A stretch of 64,000 bases of DNA from assembly GCF_002813455.1 (NCBI RefSeq), contig NZ_PHHE01000001.1, positions 4,150,001 through 4,214,000 of the forward strand, written 5' to 3'. The stretch's first letter is position 1; each line of letters opens with the position of its first letter. Of the stretch, positions 50,668 to 58,358 are shown in pieces. The notes under the pieces are model-generated. The model was not told the DNA's origin. It saw nothing but the letters and a program-made list of their open reading frames with translations, and did no database searches. The position numbers were made by a program, and so were the translations under genes. The DNA is from Pseudomonas baetica (GTDB taxonomy: Bacteria; Pseudomonadota; Gammaproteobacteria; Pseudomonadales; Pseudomonadaceae).

Positions 50668-50768
50668 GGGTGTGTCCTCGATGGATTGGCTGGAAGTGGC
50701 TTCAGTATTGGCCCTGCCGGACGATTCGAGGATTGGCCGCACCGACAATAGACAGGGGAAAACTGACA

Positions 50769-51770
50769 ATGGGGGCAGAAAAGGCCGCCATCGCCGAACT
50801 GGCTGTGCTGATTTATCCCGGCGCGCAGATGGCGGCAGTGCATGGCCTTACCGACCTGTTCGCAGTGGCCAACCGGATCGCTGCCGAGCATCAGGCTGCG
50901 CAGTTGCCGTTACTGCGGGTCAGCCATTGGCAGGTCGAAGGTGATCGGGCGCCGCAACGGGTTTTCGACACTCAACCTGGCTTCGAAAGCGGGTTGCATG
51001 CGGTACTGATTCCGCCGTCCATTGGTGGCTTCTGCGCAGCGCAAGTGCCCACCGGGCTGCTGCGCTGGCTGCGTGATCAGCACGCCAGCGGCGCGACTCT
51101 CGGCGGCGTTTGCGTGGGGTCATTGATGCTGGCCGAAAGTGGTCTGCTCGACGGCCGCAGCGCCACCACGCACTGGACGTCGGCCAACGCCTTCGCCGAG
51201 CGTTATCCGAACATCAAACTCAAGGCGGATACGCCGATTGTCGATGACGGCGATCTGATCACCACGGCAGGACTGATGGCCTGGTCGGAGCTGGGTTTGC
51301 GACTGGTCGATCGTTTGCTCGGGCCGAGCATCGCCACCGGTACCGCGCGCTTTCTGGTCATCGAACACAGCGACAGCGCCAGCGAGTGCGGCAGCAATTT
51401 TGCACCCCTGCTCAGTCATGGCGACGCCGCCATTCTCAAGGTTCAGCATTGGTTGCAAAGCACCGGTGCGACGGATGTTTCGCTGAGCGTTATGGCCGAG
51501 CGTGCGGGGCTTGAGGAGCGTACCTTCCTGCGCCGTTTCCGTGCGGCAACCGGGTTGAAGCCGACCGAATATTGTCAGCATCTGCGGGTGGGCAAGGCGC
51601 GGGAGATGCTCGAGTTCACCAACGGCACGATTGATCACATTGCCTGGACGGTGGGCTATCAGGATCCGGGGGCGTTTCGGGCGATCTTCAAGAAGATCAC
51701 CGGGCTGGCGCCGAGTGATTATCGAGGGCGGTTTGGTGTGACCCCTCCAGTGAAACCACCCATTACCTGA
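50769..51770 (+). CDS. GlxA-family AraC-type transcriptional regulator
   Basis: Transcription factor with an N-terminal DJ-1/PfpI-like sensing domain (about 10-180) and a C-terminal AraC/XylS double helix-turn-helix (about 225-325). The pseudo-catalytic cysteine lies in GGVCVGSLMLAESGLL. The DNA-binding part includes SLSVMAERAGLEERTFLRRF and DHIAWTVGYQDPGAFRAIF. Start ATG 50769 (MGAEKAAIAELAVLIYPG) follows AGGGGAAAA; an upstream frame crosses the divergent promoter region and is rejected. The likely target is the divergent cysteine hydrolase gene. A REP doublet begins at the base after the stop codon. Confidence 0.9.
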   Translation: MGAEKAAIAELAVLIYPGAQMAAVHGLTDLFAVANRIAAEHQAAQLPLLRVSHWQVEGDRAPQRVFDTQPGFESGLHAVLIPPSIGGFCAAQVPTGLLRWLRDQHASGATLGGVCVGSLMLAESGLLDGRSATTHWTSANAFAERYPNIKLKADTPIVDDGDLITTAGLMAWSELGLRLVDRLLGPSIATGTARFLVIEHSDSASECGSNFAPLLSHGDAAILKVQHWLQSTGATDVSLSVMAERAGLEERTFLRRFRAATGLKPTEYCQHLRVGKAREMLEFTNGTIDHIAWTVGYQDPGAFRAIFKKITGLAPSDYRGRFGVTPPVKPPIT

Positions 51771-51858
51771 GTGGGAGGGGGCTTGCTCCCGAATAGGGCG
51801 TGGCAGTCAGCATTGATGTCGGCTGATACACCGCTTTCGGGAGCAAGCCCCCTCCCAC
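51771..51858. repeat. REP doublet (REPIN), 42-nt spacer, abutting a stop codon
   Basis: Perfect 23-bp arms GTGGGAGGGGGCTTGCTCCC.. (51771-51793) and complement (51836-51858), spacer 42 nt. The spacer agrees with that of the element at 48477 at 34 of 42 positions. The rest of the 283-bp gap (51859-52053) shows no gene; GAAAGGGG at its end is the binding site of the next gene. Confidence 0.93.
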
Positions 51859-52053
51859 AAAAGGATCTGCATGATGCCGGGAATCGTGCAATTTGCCGGA
51901 GATTTGCGGCTCGTCGTGCAGATTGAAACGGGCGCGGTGCCATCACTCTTTCGGCAAGCAGTTGATTCGTAGGCGTTTTACACAGGCAACCCGTTGGCCT
52001 GATCTCTGCACCCCTCTGCACTACATTCACCGCGCCGCTGAAAGGGGAAACGC

Positions 52054-53163
52054 ATGACCCCGATAACGAGCAAAAAACAGGTCGTAGCCCTTTCGGTGCG
52101 TGCCGCCGCGCCACAGCATGAAGTACAGACAAACAAGGCCCTGGCCCGATGGTTGGCGCAGATTCTCGGGTGCAAATTCGGCGGCAGTTATGACCCCGAG
52201 AAACATCGCGACCGTGACCTCTATCTGTTACCGACGCAAACCATTGTCGGTGCTGCTCATGCTCACGAATTGGGCATCAAAGGCCCGGCTGATTTGTGGG
52301 GCGGCTACGTCGAGCATGATTTCATCTGTACCAAAGCCATCAGCCACGGCCTGCGCAGCCACCAGGCCCACGCGCCACAAGGTTGGTCGCCGCTGTTTTC
52401 CGAGCGCGTGCGCAACGTGGTGCTCGATGGCCTCAGCGTATTTGCCCTCGACGATGCGCGGCCCGCCGCCGAGCATTTGTTGTACAGCGGGCCGATTCGT
52501 TTGAAGCCGATTCACGCCTGCGCCGGTCGCGGTCAGGAAGTGATCAAGAGCCTCGACGCCTTCGACGAAATCCTTGCCCGGCCTGAAGCCGAAGCGCTGT
52601 TCAGCGAAGGCGCGGTGCTGGAGCAGGATTTGAGCGACGTCATCACCCATAGCGTCGGCCAGTCATTCATCGGCGACAAGGTGCTGAGCTACTGCGGTGA
52701 TCAATACTTGACCAAGGATGCTGATGGCGAAGACGTCTACGGTGGCTCGAATCTTTTGGTCGTACAGGGCGGCTACGAGGATTTGCTGGCGCTGGATCTG
52801 CCGGATGACGTGCGTCTGGCCATCGAGCAGGCGCAGGTTTTCGACAGCGCTGCCGATGAAGCCTACCCTCGGTTCTACGCCTCACGGCGAAATTACGACA
52901 TCGCCCAGGGGCTGGACAGCAACGGCAAAAGCCGCAGCGGCGTGCTCGAACAATCCTGGCGCATGGGCGGCGCCAGCAGCGCGGAAGTGGCGGCGCTGCA
53001 AAGTTTCGTCAACGACCCGACGATGCGCGCGATCCGTGTGTCTTCGGTGGAAACCTATATCGATCAGCCGTTGCCGGCGGACGCCATCGAGGTGTATCGC
53101 GGCCCGGCCGAGAACAGCGAATTTCTCCTCAAATACGTAACGGTCAAATCTTATGACGGCTAG
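52054..53163 (+). CDS. DUF3182 family protein, ATP-grasp-like
   Basis: No assigned function. The 369-aa soluble protein resembles the DUF3182 family. Parts look like an ATP-grasp fold: a strand with lysine and a small-residue loop (IRLKPIHACAGRGQEV, Lys151 and residues 157-160), then EGAVLEQDL with Glu190 in the position of the adenine-binding hinge. This is inference from pattern only. N-terminal region HRDRDLYLLPTQTIVG and a late RRNYDIAQG are further landmarks. It overlaps the following hydrolase by 11 nt, so the two are translated together and probably act in one pathway. Confidence 0.75.
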   Translation: MTPITSKKQVVALSVRAAAPQHEVQTNKALARWLAQILGCKFGGSYDPEKHRDRDLYLLPTQTIVGAAHAHELGIKGPADLWGGYVEHDFICTKAISHGLRSHQAHAPQGWSPLFSERVRNVVLDGLSVFALDDARPAAEHLLYSGPIRLKPIHACAGRGQEVIKSLDAFDEILARPEAEALFSEGAVLEQDLSDVITHSVGQSFIGDKVLSYCGDQYLTKDADGEDVYGGSNLLVVQGGYEDLLALDLPDDVRLAIEQAQVFDSAADEAYPRFYASRRNYDIAQGLDSNGKSRSGVLEQSWRMGGASSAEVAALQSFVNDPTMRAIRVSSVETYIDQPLPADAIEVYRGPAENSEFLLKYVTVKSYDG

Positions 53164-53911
53164 AAGCGAAAGCATTCAAATCGACATTGATGATGAACAG
53201 ATGAGCGGGACATTTCTCAGTCCCAAATCGAAAGTGCCGGGGGTGTTGTTTGTCCACGGTTGGGGCGGTAGCCAGGAGCGCGATCTGGAACGGGCCAAAG
53301 GCATCGCCGGCCTCGGCTGTGTGTGTCTGACTTTTGACTTGCGTGGCCACACGGGCGGCACCGGGATTGCGCTGACTCGAGTCAGCCGCGAAGACAATCT
53401 GCGCGATTTGCTGGCGGCCTATGACCGCTTGCTTTCACACCCGGCGCTCGACACGTCGGCGATCGCCGTGGTCGGCACCAGTTATGGCGGTTATCTGGCC
53501 GCAATCCTCACATCTTTACGCCCTGTGCGCTGGCTGGCGCTGCGGGTGCCAGCGCTGTATCGCGATGAGCAATGGCACACGCCCAAGCGCGACCTGGACA
53601 AGGCTGACCTGCGTGATTATCGCGGCTCGCTGGTGCGCGCCGACAGCAATCGGGCGCTGCATGCCTGCTCGCAATTCACCGGAGACGTTTTGCTGGTGGA
53701 ATCGGAAACCGATGACTACGTGCCGCACGCGACGATCATGAGCTATCGCGCGGCGTGCCAGCAGACACATTCGCTGACCCATCGGATCATTGATGGTGCG
53801 GATCATGCGTTGAGTGAGCCGGTTTCGCAGCAGGCTTACACGTCTATTCTGGTCGACTGGATTACCGAAATGGTCGTTGGCGAGCGGTTGAGCATTATCC
53901 AGTCTTCATAG
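53153..53911 (+). CDS. Alpha/beta hydrolase
   Basis: Cytoplasmic serine hydrolase of unknown substrate. The 252-aa product has the oxyanion segment FVHGWGGS (33-40). The nucleophile elbow GTSYG has Ser110, an acid is at Asp187 or Asp188 (ESETDDYVP), and the catalytic His218 lies in GADHAL. Start ATG 53153 lies inside the end of the DUF3182 gene, 11 nt overlap. It is convergent with ybhN; a REP doublet lies between them. Confidence 0.87.
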   Translation: MTARSESIQIDIDDEQMSGTFLSPKSKVPGVLFVHGWGGSQERDLERAKGIAGLGCVCLTFDLRGHTGGTGIALTRVSREDNLRDLLAAYDRLLSHPALDTSAIAVVGTSYGGYLAAILTSLRPVRWLALRVPALYRDEQWHTPKRDLDKADLRDYRGSLVRADSNRALHACSQFTGDVLLVESETDDYVPHATIMSYRAACQQTHSLTHRIIDGADHALSEPVSQQAYTSILVDWITEMVVGERLSIIQSS

Positions 53912-53934
53912 GCAGTGGTGTTCTCTCGGACGCC

Positions 53935-53998
53935 TTCGCGAGCAGGCTCGCTCCCACAGGGGGCGCATTTCAAATGTGGGAGCGAGCCTGCTCGCGAA
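53935..53998. repeat. REP doublet (REPIN), 18-nt spacer
   Basis: Arms in the opposite order to those at 48477: TTCGCGAGCAGGCTCGCTCC.. (53935-53957), an 18-nt spacer, then the exact complement (53976-53998). It lies between the 3' ends of two convergent genes, where it may also terminate transcripts. Confidence 0.93.
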
Positions 53999-54022
53999 GA
54001 GGCCGGCAACTGCAAAACAGAA

Positions 54023-55009
54023 TCAGGACGGTGTTTTCTGGATCCGCAACGACTTGGCCTTCGCCTCCACCAACAAATACATCACCAGCGTAATCAGCAA
54101 CGGCAGCAGAAAATAAATCGCCCGATACGCCAGCAACCCCGCCACCAGGCTGCCCCGCGACGCCTCATGTTGCAGCAGCGCAACGAACACCGCTTCCAGC
54201 ACCCCAAGCCCTGCCGGGATATGCGTGATGACTCCGGCAATCGCACTGATCAGCAACACGCCGAGCACCAACGGATAGTCGAGTTTGCCCGGCAGCAGGG
54301 TGAAGATCACTGCCGCCATCAACGACCAGTTCAACGCGCCCAGCAGCAGTTGCAACACCGCCATGCGCAGCGACGGCAGATTGATCTCCACACCACGGAT
54401 CGACCATTCGCGACGTTTGGAAAACTGACACGCCGCGAGATAGCCGGCGCTGATCAGCAGCAGCACCACACCGATGCCTTGCAGCGCCGTGGTGCTGACT
54501 TTCCAGCCCGGCGGCATGCTCACCAACCCGCTGCTGAAAACGACGCCGGCGATGGTCATGTAGCCGAACCAGTTGGTCGCCAGGCTCAGGCCGAGAATCT
54601 TGGCGATGTTGCTTTTGCTCACGCCCAGTCGTGAGTACAGCCGATAACGCATGGCGATCCCGCCGACCCATGCGCTGAGGTTGAGGTTGAACGCGTAGCT
54701 GATGATGCCTACCGGCAAGATCTGCTTCCAGGTCAGGTCCTGACGGATGTAGGTACGGCCGATCAGGTCGAAACTGGCATAGGTGAGAAAGCTCAGCAGG
54801 GTCAGGCTGGCGGCGATGATCAGCGTACGCACCTTGAAATCGGCAAGGGTTTGCAGCACTTCGGCCCATTCGATACGCCGGGCGAACATCGTCAGCAGCA
54901 CGATCAGCGCCAGGAAAAACAGTACGGTCAGCGGACGCTTCCATTTGCTCCAGCGTGAGTGAGTCGCTGGCGCCGAATGCGCAGACGCAGTGGCTTCGGA
55001 GCGGCTCAT
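54023..55009 (-). CDS. ybhN: YbhN-like integral membrane protein (LPG synthase transmembrane domain family)
   Basis: Inner-membrane protein of the UPF0104 / lysylphosphatidylglycerol-synthase membrane-domain family; the family is linked to lipid flipping or transfer but no function is proven. The 328-aa product has about eight predicted helices and conserved NLSAWVGGIAMRYRLY and THIPAGLGVLEAVFVAL. It has no aminoacyl-transferase domain. It is the last gene of a four-gene operon, and its ATG overlaps the clsB stop (ATGA). This partner suggests a role in phospholipid handling. Confidence 0.87.
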   Translation of the reverse strand: MSRSEATASAHSAPATHSRWSKWKRPLTVLFFLALIVLLTMFARRIEWAEVLQTLADFKVRTLIIAASLTLLSFLTYASFDLIGRTYIRQDLTWKQILPVGIISYAFNLNLSAWVGGIAMRYRLYSRLGVSKSNIAKILGLSLATNWFGYMTIAGVVFSSGLVSMPPGWKVSTTALQGIGVVLLLISAGYLAACQFSKRREWSIRGVEINLPSLRMAVLQLLLGALNWSLMAAVIFTLLPGKLDYPLVLGVLLISAIAGVITHIPAGLGVLEAVFVALLQHEASRGSLVAGLLAYRAIYFLLPLLITLVMYLLVEAKAKSLRIQKTPS

Positions 55010-56280
55010 GAGTGATCACCTCGAAACGGCTTGAGCCTGGGTTTGTGCGCTGGCAGCCAACCGGCCATCGCCGGAAAATGCCGCAGAAAGTGGAACACCA
55101 GAAAACCCACGGTCATGTGCCAGATGCGTCCACGCGGCGACTTGCCAGCGTCCATGGCTTTGCAGTGGTTCTGGCTGAGGTCTTCGAGGCGGCGGAACAG
55201 TTCCTGATTGAACACGCGATCGCGGATCAGCACGTTGGCTTCCAGGTTGAGCGACAGGCTCAGCGGGTCGAGATTGCTCGAGCCGACGGTGCTCCATTCG
55301 TCATCCACCAACGCGACTTTGCCGTGCAGCGGACGTTGGCAATATTCGTGAATCTGCACGCCGGCCTTGAGTAAATAGTCATAAGTCATGCGCGCCGCGA
55401 GTTTGGCCACCAGCATGTCCGGCTGGCCTTGCAGGATCAGCCGCACCTCTACGCCGCGCCGTGCCGCGTTGCGGATCTCGCGCAGCAAGCGATAGCCGGG
55501 AAAAAAGTAGGCGTTGGCAATCACCACGCGACGCTTGGCGCGGCGTAACACCTGCAAATACACGTCTTCGATATCGCTCCTGTGCTGGTCGTTGTCACGA
55601 AACACCAGGCGCACCTGGCCGTCGTGATCGCTGAACGCCATTTCGGCGCGACGCTGGCGCCGGCGTTGCCACCAGAACCTCGCGCGTCCGGGGCGGCCGC
55701 TTTGCAGCAAGGCGAAATGATGAATGTCCGCCACCGCCGGGCCCTGGATTTCGACCGAATAATCCTGCTTGGCTTCCGGGCCGAAATCGGCCAGATGGTC
55801 GCCGGAGAAATTGATCCCGCCAATGAACGCGATCAGGCCGTCTACCACCACAATCTTGCGATGCAAACGGCGGAACCAGTTGGTCCGAATGCCCAAATGT
55901 TTGGGGGCCGGATCAAACATCTGCAGATGCACTCCGGCCTCGCTCAATGCGGCGAGGTAACCGGTGGTCAGCTCGCCACAGCCGAAGCCGTCGAGGCTGA
56001 CGGTGGTGCGCACGCCACGGCGGGCGGCATCGATCAGAATCTCCTGCAACTCCTTGCCGACCTTGTCTTCGAAAACGATGAAGGTCTCCAGCAGGATTTC
56101 ACTCTTGGCCGCACGCATCGCTGCGAACACGCGGGGGAAATATTCCTCGCCGTTTTCCAGCAACTCGATACGGTTGTTGCCCTGCCAGACATACTCGACA
56201 TCGACCTGGCCGGGTTGGCGTACCGGCGGGTTGATGCTGACCGGTTCCACGGCGGATTTCTCCAGCGGTGCGCTGTTCAT
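55006..56280 (-). CDS. clsB: Cardiolipin synthase B
   Basis: Phospholipase-D-family enzyme that joins two phosphatidylglycerols, or related lipids, to cardiolipin at the inner membrane. The 424-aa form starts at ATG 56280 ([14 protein letters not shown]). It has two HKD motifs: His140/Lys142/Asp147 ([10 protein letters not shown]) and His319/Lys321/Asp326 ([10 protein letters not shown]). There are no N-terminal membrane helices, as expected for ClsB rather than ClsA. It overlaps both neighbours by ATGA. E. coli ClsB lies in the same ybhPON order. Confidence 0.92.
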   Translation of the reverse strand: MNSAPLEKSAVEPVSINPPVRQPGQVDVEYVWQGNNRIELLENGEEYFPRVFAAMRAAKSEILLETFIVFEDKVGKELQEILIDAARRGVRTTVSLDGFGCGELTTGYLAALSEAGVHLQMFDPAPKHLGIRTNWFRRLHRKIVVVDGLIAFIGGINFSGDHLADFGPEAKQDYSVEIQGPAVADIHHFALLQSGRPGRARFWWQRRRQRRAEMAFSDHDGQVRLVFRDNDQHRSDIEDVYLQVLRRAKRRVVIANAYFFPGYRLLREIRNAARRGVEVRLILQGQPDMLVAKLAARMTYDYLLKAGVQIHEYCQRPLHGKVALVDDEWSTVGSSNLDPLSLSLNLEANVLIRDRVFNQELFRRLEDLSQNHCKAMDAGKSPRGRIWHMTVGFLVFHFLRHFPAMAGWLPAHKPRLKPFRGDHS

Positions 56281-57074
56281 AGTTCGATCTCCACCGATAA
56301 CGGTGCGTGGTCGGAAAGGTGGGACCAAGGCCGATTGGCCAGGACTTTCGGCTGGCTGGCCTTGAGGTTGCGCACGTAGATGCGGTCAAGCCGCAGCGTC
56401 GGTAATCGCGCCGGAAAGCTGCGCGCCGGTTTGCCTTGGTGCTCGGCGAACACTTCACGCAGGCCGCAGGGCTTTAGTAGCGCGTCGGCGCGCTGGCGCC
56501 AGTCGTTGAAGTCGCCGGCGACAATCACCGCAGCGTCGTCCGGCAGCTCGGCCAAGCGTTGCATGAGCAAGTTCAGCTGTTCGTTGCGATGGCTTTCGCG
56601 CAGGCCCAAATGCACGCAGATCGCATGCACTTCCGTGCCGTCGCCGGGCAGGCGCAGCACGCAATGCAACAAGCCACGGTTTTCGTGGCCGCTGATCGAT
56701 ACGTCGAGGTTGTCGTGGCGGATGATCTGGAATTTCGACAGCAGCGCATTGCCGTGATCGCCTTCGGGGTACACCGCGTTGCGCCCGTAGGCGAACTGCG
56801 GCCAGAGGCTGTCGGCAAGAAACTCGTACTGCGGCATCGTCGGCCAATTGGTGTAGCGCTTGGGATGATGCTCGTGGGTGCCGTGAACTTCCTGCAAAAA
56901 CACCACGTCCGCCGCCACGCTGCGCACGGCCTCGCGCAACTCCGGCAGGATGAAACGCCGGTTGAGTGCGGTGAAGCCCTTGTGGGTATTGACCGTGAAT
57001 ACGGTGAAACTGCGTACCGATGGCGCAACGACGGAACCTTCGTCGGTGAAGCCAACCGGCTCTGAAATACTCAT
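56277..57074 (-). CDS. ybhP: Endonuclease/exonuclease/phosphatase family protein (YbhP)
   Basis: Predicted metal-dependent phosphodiesterase or phosphatase; substrate unknown. The 265-aa protein has the EEP motifs in order: TVNTHKG (Asn29), FLQEVHG (Glu62), [16 protein letters not shown] and a final SDHAPL. There is no signal peptide. It overlaps the DUF72 gene upstream and clsB downstream by ATGA. By context it may process a lipid head group or a sphingomyelinase-like substrate (inference). Confidence 0.88.
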   Translation of the reverse strand: MSISEPVGFTDEGSVVAPSVRSFTVFTVNTHKGFTALNRRFILPELREAVRSVAADVVFLQEVHGTHEHHPKRYTNWPTMPQYEFLADSLWPQFAYGRNAVYPEGDHGNALLSKFQIIRHDNLDVSISGHENRGLLHCVLRLPGDGTEVHAICVHLGLRESHRNEQLNLLMQRLAELPDDAAVIVAGDFNDWRQRADALLKPCGLREVFAEHQGKPARSFPARLPTLRLDRIYVRNLKASQPKVLANRPWSHLSDHAPLSVEIEL

Positions 57075-57997
57075 GCCAACACTCCTTCGCCAGCGGGTTC
57101 TCCGGGAGTGGTTGTCAGGTCTTCATCGAGGTCGAATCGATGCAGCAAGTTGCGTGCGTCGTAGGGCGCACGCACTTTGATGTCGTTGTCGAAATAGCAG
57201 AACACTTCGCGGGATTTGCGCGCGCGCGGTTTCAGGCGCGGGGCGATCAGGTGGGCATCTTGCGGTTGCTGGCCGTGATGCCAGGAATCGATGCGATCGG
57301 CCCAGCGTTTGAGCGCTGGCGCGGTATAGCCGCTGGCATAAAGTTCTTCGGCGCCGTGCAGGCGCAGATAGACGAAGTCACTGGTGAGGTCTTCGCGATA
57401 CGGCCATTTACCGGCGGTGTCGGCGATCACCAGTGCTGTGTTGTGGCGTTTCAACATCCGCACGAAGTCGGCGTCGATAAAGCTTTCATGGCGAATTTCT
57501 ACGGCGTGGCGCAGCGGCTTTTTGCGCCAGGCTTTCATGCTGGCGTGGCCGTGCAAGTGACCATCGTGCTGGTGGGCGAGGGTGGCGGCGGCTTCAGTGT
57601 CGTGGGGTAGCAGGGCGAGGAAGTGTTCGAAGCGTTCGGCGTCGAATTTGAAGTTCGGCGGGAACTGCCAAAGGATCGGCCCAAGCTTTTCCTTCAGTTC
57701 AAGAATGCCGGAGGCGAAGAAGTTCGCCAGCGGTTTTTCGATCTCGCGCAGGCGACGGATGTGGGTGATGAACCGTGGTGCCTTGACGCTGAAGACGAAG
57801 TCGTCGGGTGTTTCGGCGTACCACTGGGCGTAGCGCTCCGGCCGTTGCAGGGCGTAGAACGATCCATTGATCTCGATGCTGTTGACCGCCCGTGATGCGA
57901 ATTGCAATTCGCGTTTCTGGGCCAGTCCCTTTGGGTAGAAATCCCCGCGCCACGGCTCGTAGCGCCAGCCGGAAATACCGATGTGAATCGTCGCCAT
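57071..57997 (-). CDS. DUF72 family protein (YecE-like)
   Basis: Unknown function; the family has a TIM-barrel fold. The 308-aa product begins [22 protein letters not shown] and contains [17 protein letters not shown] and [12 protein letters not shown], all family hallmarks. It is first in a four-gene operon coupled by ATGA overlaps. ATG 57997 follows GGGAGGG. The first gene is not part of the E. coli ybhPON group, so it is a Pseudomonas-type addition here. Confidence 0.88.
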   Translation of the reverse strand: MATIHIGISGWRYEPWRGDFYPKGLAQKRELQFASRAVNSIEINGSFYALQRPERYAQWYAETPDDFVFSVKAPRFITHIRRLREIEKPLANFFASGILELKEKLGPILWQFPPNFKFDAERFEHFLALLPHDTEAAATLAHQHDGHLHGHASMKAWRKKPLRHAVEIRHESFIDADFVRMLKRHNTALVIADTAGKWPYREDLTSDFVYLRLHGAEELYASGYTAPALKRWADRIDSWHHGQQPQDAHLIAPRLKPRARKSREVFCYFDNDIKVRAPYDARNLLHRFDLDEDLTTTPGEPAGEGVLA

Positions 57998-58358
57998 GCC
58001 GCCCTCCCGTCGAAAGTCCTCGTACAGCCTCTGTCTGTTGATGACTGCGGGCGGTTCGGGAAAGTTTCGACGGTATTACCGACGGTACATTTTCGAGAGC
58101 AGCGTGAATCCCAATGTGGGGGCGGGCTGGCTCGCGAAGGCGGTGGGTCAGCCCAAGGATATGCTGAATGACACCACGCCTTCGCGAGCAAGCCCGCTCC
58201 CACAGGGATTTGTAATCCACCATGAGATTTGCGCTGGCTCTGGCCCGTCTCCGCGAAGTTCCTATTCGTCAGGGAGAGGGCCAGGGTGAGGGGCTCGTGA
58301 ACTTGCCGCCCAAATATCGATCAGTTCCTTACAGGTTCAGCCACGGGAGATCGGAGTT
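57998..58358. other. 361-bp intergenic region between DUF72 and MscS genes
   Basis: Divergent promoter region without a gene. It holds a REP doublet (58116-58203). Further right, near 58238-58297, is a stretch rich in GGGAGAGGGCCAGGGTGAGGGG that resembles another common intergenic repeat (complement CCCTCACCCTGGCCCTCTCC). No convincing promoter was identified for either gene. Confidence 0.6.
58116..58203. repeat. REP doublet (REPIN), 42-nt spacer, slightly degenerate
   Basis: Arms 58116-58138 and 58181-58203 match as inverted repeats with two mismatches over 23 bp, and are separated by exactly 42 nt as in the elements at 48477 and 51771. It lies in a divergent intergenic region, a less usual place for REP elements. 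Confidence 0.9.

Noticed and set aside
58255..58267. GAAGTTCCTATTC, identical to one 13-bp arm of a yeast FRT site
   Set aside because: There is no 8-bp core or second inverted arm next to it. It lies in a degenerate native repeat, so it is a chance match and not a recombination scar.
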